From: Clostridium sp. MB40-C1
Lineage (GTDB): Bacteria; Bacillota; Clostridia; Clostridiales; Clostridiaceae
Assembly: GCF_030913655.1 (NCBI RefSeq)
Contig: NZ_CP133189.1
Location: 2,480,001-2,544,000, forward strand
Direction: 5' to 3'
Length of the DNA: 64,000 nt
A program made the position numbers and the translations under genes. The notes under the pieces are model-generated. The model was not told the DNA's origin, searched no databases, and saw only the letters and a program-made list of their open reading frames with translations. Below are positions 49,352-59,137 of this stretch, piece by piece; position 1 is the stretch's first letter; every line of letters starts with the position of its first letter.

Positions 49352-49423
49352 CTGGGATGGCAGGATTCGAACCTACGCATGTAGCAGTCAAAGTGCTATG
49401 CCTTACCGCTTGGCGACATCCCA
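49352..49423 (-). tRNA. tRNA-Gln(TTG), copy 1
   Basis: Anticodon loop CTTTGAC, encoded CCA. Second copy at 50373. Confidence 0.96.
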
Positions 49424-49430
49424 AAACTGG

Positions 49431-49504
49431 GGTGGACGAAGGGACTCGAACCCTCGACAACCAGAACCACAATCTGGCGCTCTACCAACTGAACTACGTC
49501 CACC
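49431..49504 (-). tRNA. tRNA-His(GTG), copy 1
   Basis: Anticodon loop TTGTGGT; discriminator C and an encoded G at position -1, the histidine identity pair. CCA encoded. Second copy at 50452. Confidence 0.96.
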
Positions 49505-49510
49505 ATATGG

Positions 49511-49584
<74 letters not shown>

Positions 49585-49592
49585 TTAATTGG

Positions 49593-49663
49593 AGCGGGTA
49601 AGGGGAATCGAACCCCTGTGTTCAGCTTGGAAGGCTGACGTTCTACCATTGAACCATACCCGC
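49593..49663 (-). tRNA. tRNA-Gly(TCC), copy 2
   Basis: Same sequence as copy 1; encoded CCA. Confidence 0.97.
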
Positions 49664-49670
49664 ATATTGG

Positions 49671-49742
49671 AGCGGAAGACGAGATTCGAACTCGCGACGT
49701 TCACCTTGGCAAGGTGACGCTCTACCACTGAGCCACTCCCGC
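49671..49742 (-). tRNA. tRNA-Gly(GCC), copy 1
   Basis: Anticodon loop TTGCCAA, encoded CCA. Second copy at 50113. Confidence 0.97.
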
Positions 49743-49768
49743 ATAACTAATCGTTTTTTTATAAATGG

Positions 49769-49841
49769 TCGGGGTAGCAGGGCTCGAACCCGCGGCCTCA
49801 TGGTCCCAAACCACGCGCGCTACCATCTGCGCTATACCCCG
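49769..49841 (-). tRNA. tRNA-Pro(TGG), copy 1
   Basis: Anticodon loop TTTGGGA, encoded CCA. Second copy at 50797. Confidence 0.97.
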
Positions 49842-49850
49842 TTGTTATGG

Positions 49851-49924
49851 TACGCGATCAGGGACTCGAACCCTGGGCCCTCTGATTAAGAGTCAGATGC
49901 TCTAGCCAACTGAGCTAATCGCGC
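49851..49924 (-). tRNA. tRNA-Lys(CTT), copy 1
   Basis: Anticodon loop CTCTTAA; acceptor 5' strand GCGCGAT. The copy at 50532 differs at acceptor position 4. Confidence 0.96.
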
Positions 49925-49954
49925 ATATTACCGACAATCATTTAAATTAAATGG

Positions 49955-50028
<74 letters not shown>

Positions 50029-50034
50029 TTATGG

Positions 50035-50105
50035 AGCGGGTAAGGGGAATCGAACCCCTGTGTTCAGCTTGGAAGGCTGACGTTCTACCATTGAACCATA
50101 CCCGC
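50035..50105 (-). tRNA. tRNA-Gly(TCC), copy 3
   Basis: Same sequence as copy 1. Confidence 0.97.
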
Positions 50106-50112
50106 ATATTGG

Positions 50113-50184
50113 AGCGGAAGACGAGATTCGAACTCGCGACGTTCACCTTGGCAAGGTGACGCTCTACCACTGAGCCACTCCCGC
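50113..50184 (-). tRNA. tRNA-Gly(GCC), copy 2
   Basis: Same sequence as copy 1. Confidence 0.97.
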
Positions 50185-50192
50185 ATAATTGG

Positions 50193-50273
50193 TGCAGGTG
50201 AAGGGAGTCGAACCCCCACGCCAAAGGCGCTAGATCCTAAGTCTAGTGCGTCTGCCAATTCCGCCACACCTGC
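50193..50273 (-). tRNA. tRNA-Leu(TAG)
   Basis: Long variable arm (class II); anticodon loop CTTAGGA; encoded CCA. Single copy in the array. Confidence 0.97.
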
Positions 50274-50292
50274 ATGTATTTTGTTAAAATGG

Positions 50293-50365
50293 TGATCCAC
50301 CGGGGAATCGAACCCCGGACAACTTGATTAAAAGTCAAGTGCTCTACCGACTGAGCTAGTGAATC
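50293..50365 (-). tRNA. tRNA-Lys(TTT), copy 2
   Basis: Same sequence as copy 1. Confidence 0.97.
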
Positions 50366-50372
50366 AAAATGG

Positions 50373-50444
50373 CTGGGATGGCAGGATTCGAACCTACGCA
50401 TGTAGCAGTCAAAGTGCTATGCCTTACCGCTTGGCGACATCCCA
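50373..50444 (-). tRNA. tRNA-Gln(TTG), copy 2
   Basis: Same sequence as copy 1. Confidence 0.96.
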
Positions 50445-50451
50445 AAACTGG

Positions 50452-50525
50452 GGTGGACGAAGGGACTCGAACCCTCGACAACCAGAACCACAATCTGGCG
50501 CTCTACCAACTGAACTACGTCCACC
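50452..50525 (-). tRNA. tRNA-His(GTG), copy 2
   Basis: Same sequence as copy 1, with G at -1. Confidence 0.96.
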
Positions 50526-50531
50526 ATATGG

Positions 50532-50605
50532 TACGCGATCAGGGACTCGAACCCTGGGCCCTCTGATTAAGAGTCAGATGCTCTAGCCAACTGAGCTAAT
50601 CACGC
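50532..50605 (-). tRNA. tRNA-Lys(CTT), copy 2 (acceptor variant)
   Basis: As copy 1, but acceptor 5' strand is GCGTGAT, giving a G-U pair at position 4-69 in place of C-G. Likely still functional. Confidence 0.95.
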
Positions 50606-50637
50606 ACATTATTGTTAATTATTTGAATTTTAAATGG

Positions 50638-50711
<74 letters not shown>

Positions 50712-50717
50712 TTATGG

Positions 50718-50788
50718 AGCGGGTAAGGGGAATCGAACCCCTGTGTTCAGCTTGGAAGGCTGACGTTCTACCATTGAACCATACCCGC
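50718..50788 (-). tRNA. tRNA-Gly(TCC), copy 4
   Basis: Same sequence as copy 1. Confidence 0.97.
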
Positions 50789-50796
50789 ATAATTGG

Positions 50797-50869
50797 TCGG
50801 GGTAGCAGGGCTCGAACCCGCGGCCTCATGGTCCCAAACCACGCGCGCTACCATCTGCGCTATACCCCG
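50797..50869 (-). tRNA. tRNA-Pro(TGG), copy 2
   Basis: Same sequence as copy 1. It is the first tRNA after the operon promoter. Confidence 0.97.
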
Positions 50870-50952
50870 TTGTCCACGTGTGAGAAATTTAAAACAATTA
50901 ATCAACAAGCTCATTCTTATTAATTCTGCTTTGTTCCTCAGCGACATGGATT

Positions 50953-50981
50953 ATTCTACACTATATTTTTAAATCCGTCAA
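50953..50981 (-). promoter_or_regulatory. promoter of the tRNA operon
   Basis: Minus strand TTGACG (50976-50981), 17-base spacer, TAGAAT (50953-50958), about 85 bases upstream of the first tRNA. Confidence 0.8.
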
Positions 50982-51005
50982 TAGTTTTTAGATTTTTTTT
51001 TTATT

Positions 51006-51476
51006 TTATAGTAATTTTATCTCGGCTGTTATTTTTCCATCATTTATATTAATAAGTCCAACACTTCTATATTTGTCTCTGGGGATACTTGGACTACCTG
51101 GGTTAACAAACCAAATACCATTTTCATATTCTATACCCGAAAGGTGAGTATGCCCAAATAATACTACATCTGCCCCTAATTCTTCTGCCCTATATTTTAA
51201 ATTTAGAATATTATATTTAACATCATATTTATGCCCGTGAGTAATAAAAAATTTAAACCCTTCAATCTCTTTAAAAATCTCTTCTGGACATTTATTTCCA
51301 AAATCACAATTTCCCTTAACATTTATTACGTTTTTCTTATAAATTTTTTTTATTTCTTCAACATCTTGTACATTATCTCCAAGATGTATAATTAAATCTA
51401 CATCTTCTAAAGATTTAACAACCATTGGTAAGATTGCCTTGTCCCTATGGGTATCACTAACAATTCCTATCCGCAA
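51006..51476 (-). CDS. YfcE/MJ0936-type metallophosphoesterase
   Basis: 156 aa with all family metal motifs: GIVSDTHRDKA, LIIHLGDNVQDVEE, VKGNCDFGNKCPEE, FFITHGHKYDVKYN, VVLFGHTHLSGIEY. A binuclear-metal phosphodiesterase of the small YfcE group. It follows the RdgB gene by 13 bases, a common pairing in clostridia, so the two form an operon. Natural substrate unknown. Confidence 0.92.
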   Translation of the reverse strand: MRIGIVSDTHRDKAILPMVVKSLEDVDLIIHLGDNVQDVEEIKKIYKKNVINVKGNCDFGNKCPEEIFKEIEGFKFFITHGHKYDVKYNILNLKYRAEELGADVVLFGHTHLSGIEYENGIWFVNPGSPSIPRDKYRSVGLININDGKITAEIKLL

Positions 51477-51489
51477 AAGCTTTTCCTCC

Positions 51490-52086
51490 TTAAATTAGTT
51501 CCTTGAGTTTTTCTTGAAGAATTTTTAGAGCCTTTCCTCTATGGCTAATAGAATTTTTTTCTTGTGAAGTCATTTCTGCAAATGTTTTTTTTAATTGTGG
51601 TACATAGAATATTGGGTCATAGCCGAATCCATCTTTACCTCTTTCTTCTTCAATTATATACCCTAATACTTCTCCTTGCACATTTATAACATTATTATTA
51701 TCAAAAATTAATTCTACAGCACAAACAAATTTTGCTTTTTTTTCTTCTACATTCATTCCTTTTAATTTTCTTAACAACTTATCATTATTCTTTTTATCGT
51801 TTCCATGCTCTCCACTGTATCTAGCCGAATATACTCCTGGCTCACCTCCAAGTGCTTCTACCATAAGTCCAGAATCATCTGCCATAACCATGCAATCCTT
51901 AACCTTATTATATATTTCGCTTGCTTTTATATGTGCATTTTCCATAAAAGTACTACCAGTTTCATCGATATCTATGTATATTCCCGCTTCTTTTAATGAA
52001 ACAATTTCAATAGGAAAATCTCTCAGTATTTCTCTTATCTCCATAATCTTGTGTTCATTATTACTAGCAACTATAAGTTTTTTCAT
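51490..52086 (-). CDS. rdgB: XTP/dITP diphosphatase (RdgB/HAM1)
   Basis: 198 aa. Motifs: VASNNEHKIMEIREIL (triphosphate loop), MENAHIKASEIY, MVMADDSGLMVEALGGEPGV, YSARYSGEHGNDKKN, FGYDPIFYVPQLKKTFAEMT, SHRGKALKILQ. Removes deaminated purine nucleotides from the dNTP pool. Length is typical. Confidence 0.95.
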   Translation of the reverse strand: MKKLIVASNNEHKIMEIREILRDFPIEIVSLKEAGIYIDIDETGSTFMENAHIKASEIYNKVKDCMVMADDSGLMVEALGGEPGVYSARYSGEHGNDKKNNDKLLRKLKGMNVEEKKAKFVCAVELIFDNNNVINVQGEVLGYIIEEERGKDGFGYDPIFYVPQLKKTFAEMTSQEKNSISHRGKALKILQEKLKELI

Positions 52087-52269
52087 AGTTTAACCTCTCT
52101 TTCTCCTTATAAATATTTTTTTACTTTTGTATTAAATGTATCCATAATAACTATATAAAAAAATAATCAAAAATCAAATAAAAATATTTTATTTAATTTT
52201 AAAAATTATCACATTTTAATATTTCTTCTCATATTATTTATATAAGGATTAATTTATGGTGGTGTATTT

Positions 52270-53652
52270 ATGTTAAGATATATAGGACCTTTTCTACGAA
52301 TGAATAAATTAAACATAGATCAAGTTAAATCTCAATTATTCCATCTTTCAAAAGAGTCCATAAAGGATATCGTTTTATATTCTAAATGTGGAATCACAGC
52401 TAATTTAGATGAAATAAATTCAAGAAATGCTTCCAATACCGATATTAGCACAACAGACTTCACTTCTCCACTTTTATGCATATACAAAAAGTCTAAAGCC
52501 TCCTTAAAAAATAAGGATGATAAATTACATTGGATAGAAGATAAATTTAAAAAAGATATATATGTTTCCAGTAATGCATATATGACTTTATGCCTTTTAG
52601 AACTCATTGACTATTATAAGCAATTTAAAGATATGGACACTAGCAAACACTCTTTAAGTAACATATATACAAACATAGCTAAAACTCAATTAGACTTTTA
52701 TGCTGCATACTTAAGAAATGAAGAGGGCGTATTTGTTGATAAAAAGGATTGTACAGACCCTATAAGTGGGAAAATTAAGTTTAAAGATAAAAATAAATCC
52801 TTTAAATTTTCAGATCAAGCTCTTTTAATGAATGCATATTATAAATGTTCTACTTATCTAGATGAAAAAAATCAAGATTCTTATAAAAATTTTTCTAAGG
52901 ATATTTTAACTATGTTCCTAGATTTTAAAGAAGAGCTTTATAATATCTCTTTTGATGAACAATGTAAACTTTGTCTTAATCTAAACATATTTTATACTTA
53001 CTCTGGCATAGAAGAAGTCAAAACACTAATAATAGATATATTTGACCTCTTATATGAAAACTATAATGCCAACATATCTGAAACCCAAAATATATCCGAT
53101 TTATGCTTACTGTACCTAAATTCAATACTAATTTATAATCATACTAGTATATATAAATTTAAAGAAATTGCTGAAAATTTATATACTGTTTTAAAAAAAT
53201 ACTATGATGAAAATTCATCAATTTTCGTAAAATATACTGAAGAAAAAGAAATAGTTTTTTCTTGTAAAGAAATTATATTATATATTCTTACTAATATATA
53301 TGAAAATTATATTAATAACGAAGACAATTCTGACATAATTATGCAGGTTTATACAAAGCAATTGATTGATTCAGGAATAATATTAAGTTGGCCAGAGGTT
53401 CCAACTCTAGATGACATTGAGAGATACAAAAACTTTATCGAAAAACCTGAAAATTTATTAGATGAACAATATTTTAAGATGCCTACAATAGCAACCCCTA
53501 ATTCAAACGAACTTCCTTCTGTTTTTATAAAATCAGTTTCTTATGATAAAAATAAACATATTTTTAAAGCTAGTAAATCCACTTTTGACAGTAGAAAAAA
53601 TTTAGAATTATTTTTCTTAATAATTTATTTATTAAATAATCACTTAAAATAA
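52270..53652 (+). CDS. protein of unknown function, 460 aa
   Basis: No signal peptide or transmembrane segment is obvious. Largely helical with repeated aromatic/charged helices (MTLCLLELIDYYKQFKDMDT, YAAYLRNEEGVFVDKKDCTD, FSDQALLMNAYYKCSTYLD). The D-P-I-S-G-K and S-D-Q-A-L-L-M-N-A-Y-Y pattern recalls alpha/alpha-toroid (six-hairpin) folds, but I cannot assign a family. C-terminal segment holds LDEQYFKMPTIATPNSNELP. GGTGGTG precedes the ATG. Monocistronic. Confidence 0.75.
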   Translation: MLRYIGPFLRMNKLNIDQVKSQLFHLSKESIKDIVLYSKCGITANLDEINSRNASNTDISTTDFTSPLLCIYKKSKASLKNKDDKLHWIEDKFKKDIYVSSNAYMTLCLLELIDYYKQFKDMDTSKHSLSNIYTNIAKTQLDFYAAYLRNEEGVFVDKKDCTDPISGKIKFKDKNKSFKFSDQALLMNAYYKCSTYLDEKNQDSYKNFSKDILTMFLDFKEELYNISFDEQCKLCLNLNIFYTYSGIEEVKTLIIDIFDLLYENYNANISETQNISDLCLLYLNSILIYNHTSIYKFKEIAENLYTVLKKYYDENSSIFVKYTEEKEIVFSCKEIILYILTNIYENYINNEDNSDIIMQVYTKQLIDSGIILSWPEVPTLDDIERYKNFIEKPENLLDEQYFKMPTIATPNSNELPSVFIKSVSYDKNKHIFKASKSTFDSRKNLELFFLIIYLLNNHLK

Positions 53653-53981
53653 GACTATTTTACAATTTTAAATTTATTATAGCTACATTGCCTCATAATT
53701 CATGTTAGTAAAATAAATATAAAATAATTTCTCATTTAAAATTAAGTTTCCATAAACTCCTTTATTTTAAAATCCTAAATTTTAAAACTCCTTATGTGAA
53801 ACATCAAAATTCTTAACGAATTTAAAAATAAACTCACCGTGAAAACTAAAATTATAAATGCAAGTTACTATTTTATATTTATTTTACTTATGAATTACGA
53901 TGCAACTTAATAAACTTCATGGTATATAAATATCTAAATTTGCTTAAACTATCTATTAAAACAAATAAATTTTAAAGGAGG
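53653..53981. other. gene-free stretch of about 330 bases
   Basis: AT-rich, with no convincing ORF, terminator or structured element. A promoter for the small Cys-rich gene may lie here but I could not pick it out. Confidence 0.5.
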
Positions 53982-54155
53982 TTGCTTAAATTTATTAATA
54001 ATATAGATAATACCCTAACCAATATTAATTGTTCGGAAGACTGTCTTTATTGTAAAAATGGTCAATGCACTTTTACTAATACTACGTCTCTTTCTAAAAT
54101 AAATATTAGCAACCTTAATTGTGCTTATTTTGTACCTAACAATAAAGAAAAATAA
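53982..54155 (+). CDS. small cysteine-rich protein of clostridial type, about 57 aa
   Basis: Reads ...NNIDNTLTNINCSEDCLYCK, NGQCTFTNTTSLSKINISNL, NCAYFVPNNKEK. The spacing C-x3-C-x2-C-x3-5-C ... C-A-Y-F matches a small clostridial family often mis-named hydroxymyristoyl-ACP dehydratase. There is no ATG: AAAGGAGG is followed at once by TTG (53982) and then ATT (53994). Start is therefore unclear, and a non-standard codon is possible. A strong terminator follows. Confidence 0.65.
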   Translation: MLKFINNIDNTLTNINCSEDCLYCKNGQCTFTNTTSLSKINISNLNCAYFVPNNKEK

Positions 54156-54169
54156 ACTTAATTTAAAAA

Positions 54170-54225
54170 TTAAAATCTCCTACTAAGAAGGGTTTTGTTA
54201 TAGTTTCCTTAGTAGGAGATTTTAA
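54170..54225. terminator. strong bidirectional terminator
   Basis: TTAAAATCTCCTACTAAG and its exact complement with a 20-base loop, then TTGTTTTTT on the plus strand; the minus strand has TTAATTTTTA-like runs as well. It separates the convergent Cys-rich and peptide-binding-protein genes. Confidence 0.88.
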
Positions 54226-54300
54226 TTGTTTTTTATATTGATGTTTACATTGTTTCTTAATTATGCAAAATCAACAATTTCTAAAAACATCGTCTATTTA

Positions 54301-55854
54301 TCAATTTTCCTTCTTTAAATAAGCTTTTTTAAGTATAACATTTCCTCTTTTATTTATCGCTAACCCTTCTACATTTTCTTTTTTACATACTGTGTTTTTT
54401 AAAAAACATAAAGGTATACAAGGTATATCTTCATAAAGTATATCCTGTGCAGAACTTAAAAGTTTTTTTACACTTTCCCCATCTGTTGTTATCTTTGTTT
54501 TTAATATCAGATTATCATAATTCCAATTAGTATAACCAAATATATTTGTAGTAGAACTAGTAGTCCACTTTTCTAAAAAAGCTAACGGATAACTATTTTC
54601 TGCTGAATACTCAGCAACTACAATATCATAATCACCATCTTTTATTATTTCATTAAATCTTTCATTATCACATTCTTCTATACAGGTCTTAATTTTTATC
54701 TTACCTAATGATTTTTCAATCTCTTCAACAATTTTCCTGTTATTTTCATCTGTATTTAAATACGCTACTCTGATCTTTTCTCCTTTATAACTACTTTTAC
54801 TTAAAAAATCTTTTGCTTTATTAAAATTGTTATGTTTATCAAATAATATTTTACTGTCCGTCCCAACTTCAATAAACCTCTCACATTCTTGTCCTAATAT
54901 TTTCTTTGAAATTTCTTCTCTATCAATACAATAACTTATACACTTTCTAAAATTTATATCTCGCGATATTCCCTGTTTCTTTAAATTAAAATTCAAACTA
55001 ATTCCATTACTTGCTGTAAAATTTATTATCTCATTGCCATTTATACTTTCTTTGATTTCATTTACTGGAGGATTTAAAATTATATCAGTTTGATTCCATT
55101 TATAGTTAGCTAATGCTAAAGCACTTGATTCTTCATTTTTTATAATAATTTTAGAGCTAGGTACATTGTTTTTATCCCAATACATTTCATTTTTAGATAA
55201 TAATATCTCATTATTATTAGAGATGCTCTTTATACTAAAAGGACCTGAATAAACTATATTAGAATGATTATCCTTCCAATTTTCAAAAGAGTTGAAATCT
55301 TTCTTAAGAGCATACATAGGTTGGCTCAACACATTTAAAAAGTAACTACAAGGATAATTTAGTCTTATTTCTAAAGTTTCAGTATCTTTCTCAATTATAG
55401 CTACTTCATTAAAATTAATTTTATTTTCAGCATAATCTTTAGCTCCAAAAATACAGTATAGTTGTTGTTTATATATGTTTCCCTTAGCATTTAATAAGTC
55501 TTTGAAAAACTTAGTAAAGTCTTTAGATGTTATATAACTTCCATCACTCCATCTAGCATTATTTCTTATTTTAAAAGTATATGATAGTTTATCATCACTT
55601 ATCTTCCACTCAGAAGCTAATCCAGGTATTATTTCTCCTTTTTCATTTGTACATATTAATCCTTCAAATAAACAAATTAGTAAATCTTCATCTCTTAAAT
55701 TATTACTTTTTAACATAGTTAAGTCTTCTGGCATTTTACCTAGATTATAAATTATATAGTCCCTTATTTCTTTTGTATTTACTTCTTTTTTTTTGATACA
55801 TCCACTACCCGTAAACATAAATAAAACTAAAAATATGCTTAAAACCTTCTTCAT
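54301..55854 (-). CDS. oligopeptide-type ABC transporter substrate-binding lipoprotein
   Basis: 517 aa. Signal peptide with lipobox TGSGC (lipid on C19), then SBP_bac_5 domain: LLICLFEGLICTNEKGEIIP, GLASEWKISDDKLSYTFKIR, NNARWSDGSYITSKDFTKFF. Members bind peptides, nickel or similar and dock on Opp/Dpp permeases. No permease or ATPase genes are adjacent, so it is an orphan receptor. Start at 55854. Confidence 0.9.
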   Translation of the reverse strand: MKKVLSIFLVLFMFTGSGCIKKKEVNTKEIRDYIIYNLGKMPEDLTMLKSNNLRDEDLLICLFEGLICTNEKGEIIPGLASEWKISDDKLSYTFKIRNNARWSDGSYITSKDFTKFFKDLLNAKGNIYKQQLYCIFGAKDYAENKINFNEVAIIEKDTETLEIRLNYPCSYFLNVLSQPMYALKKDFNSFENWKDNHSNIVYSGPFSIKSISNNNEILLSKNEMYWDKNNVPSSKIIIKNEESSALALANYKWNQTDIILNPPVNEIKESINGNEIINFTASNGISLNFNLKKQGISRDINFRKCISYCIDREEISKKILGQECERFIEVGTDSKILFDKHNNFNKAKDFLSKSSYKGEKIRVAYLNTDENNRKIVEEIEKSLGKIKIKTCIEECDNERFNEIIKDGDYDIVVAEYSAENSYPLAFLEKWTTSSTTNIFGYTNWNYDNLILKTKITTDGESVKKLLSSAQDILYEDIPCIPLCFLKNTVCKKENVEGLAINKRGNVILKKAYLKKEN

Positions 55855-56004
55855 ATCAAATCATCCATTTCTAATTTAAGTTAGTTACACTTAAATTATT
55901 GACAATAACTATTAAAAGTAAACAATTCTACTTGAAGAAATTGCATAATTAAAAAACTAAGCAACTATGCACAATCTTCATTATTCACTGTATAGAAAAT
56001 TGTA

Positions 56005-56481
56005 TCACTTAGGTAGGTATTTATAAAAATTTATTTTTTTATTTCGAAATACATCTGTATATTTTCCTCTTAATCCTAATTGATTTTTCATAAAGTAAGC
56101 ATAATCATGCAGAGTAATCTCCTTGTGAAAAATATTTCTATTACTATGAATATTTTCTTCAAACAATCCACATGTTATGTATACTCCTTTTTCTATTCCC
56201 GTTTTCTTTAAGTTAGCTACAAAATTATAATATTCATCATGAAAAATCATGTCTCTTCTATCATATTTTAATAAAACTTTTTCTTTTTTACCTATAAGTT
56301 CTACTACCAACTCTACTTTACTTTCTTCTATAACACTCCATGTAATTTGTTTTTCCTTACAATTCCTCATTATTATACCTAATATAGTTCCTATTTTTAA
56401 TCTCCTTAATCTATATCTAGATTTTTTAATCTCTTTTCCTCTAAGCTTAAAATATATTAAATTAATAATACCTCTTAGCAT
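56005..56481 (-). CDS. protein of unknown function, 158 aa (possible restriction-endonuclease-like fold)
   Basis: Basic N-terminus (GKEIKKSRYRLRRLKIGTIL), then VELVVELIGKKEKVLLKYDR, YNFVANLKKTGIEKGVYITC, GLFEENIHSNRNIFHKEITL. The strand-rich core with 'K-h-x-Y/K-D ... A-x-L-K-K-x-G ... K-G-V-x-I-T' faintly resembles Mrr-like endonucleases, but catalytic residues are not clear. I would leave it unassigned. Confidence 0.6.
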   Translation of the reverse strand: MLRGIINLIYFKLRGKEIKKSRYRLRRLKIGTILGIIMRNCKEKQITWSVIEESKVELVVELIGKKEKVLLKYDRRDMIFHDEYYNFVANLKKTGIEKGVYITCGLFEENIHSNRNIFHKEITLHDYAYFMKNQLGLRGKYTDVFRNKKINFYKYLPK

Positions 56482-56570
56482 GTATTACCCCTTCCTTTTT
56501 AACTTTTCTTTACATTATATGATTTCCAGTAAGAATTTATATTTTAATATATTAATAGAGAAATAAAAAA

Positions 56571-56590
56571 AGTGCTGAATAAACAGCACT
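56571..56590 (-). terminator. terminator downstream of the small membrane protein gene
   Basis: AGTGCTG-TTTATT-CAGCACT followed on the minus strand by TTTTTTTATTT, about 135 bases after the 87-aa gene. Confidence 0.82.
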
Positions 56591-56725
56591 CTTCCCATAA
56601 AAGCTTAGCTAAATTAGTTATAACAAATTTATATAATTCTAAGACTTCCACTTTTTATTAAGTTGAATCTAATATTAGACTTATAATCAAAACTTAACAA
56701 ACTCACCTTACTTATAAGTTCGTTA

Positions 56726-56989
56726 TTAATATACTTTCATAAACATAAAAAACATAGTAACAAAACCCATAAGCATACATATAATCGAATCTATCCATTC
56801 CTTATCTTTTAAAAGAAGCTGCTTTATGCTCCAAAGAAACATTGTCACAGCAATGCTACATTGAAATAAATAATAATTATTAAAGCACTGTATATTTACA
56901 ATGTAATAACTAGAAAGCATTGTGAGAATAAGACATAGACTTGTTATTACCACAGACATCCATGCCAATACACCTATTAACTTCTTCAT
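56726..56989 (-). CDS. small membrane protein, 87 aa
   Basis: Three hydrophobic segments (about 5-30, 40-55, 66-85) and no recognised motif. It follows ligA by 29 bases in the same direction and probably shares its transcript. Function unknown. Confidence 0.7.
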   Translation of the reverse strand: MKKLIGVLAWMSVVITSLCLILTMLSSYYIVNIQCFNNYYLFQCSIAVTMFLWSIKQLLLKDKEWIDSIICMLMGFVTMFFMFMKVY

Positions 56990-57018
56990 TTTGTTTACTC
57001 CTTACCTCTTCTCTATTT

Positions 57019-59019
<2,001 letters not shown>

Positions 59020-59137
59020 TCACCATCCCTCTCATTTAGTTTATACTTTATAATTTATAAGCTATAATTTACTTTTTACAACTTATAAGTTTAGAGTTTA
59101 CAGCTATAACCCGTAATCTCTAAACTTAGTAAAATTT

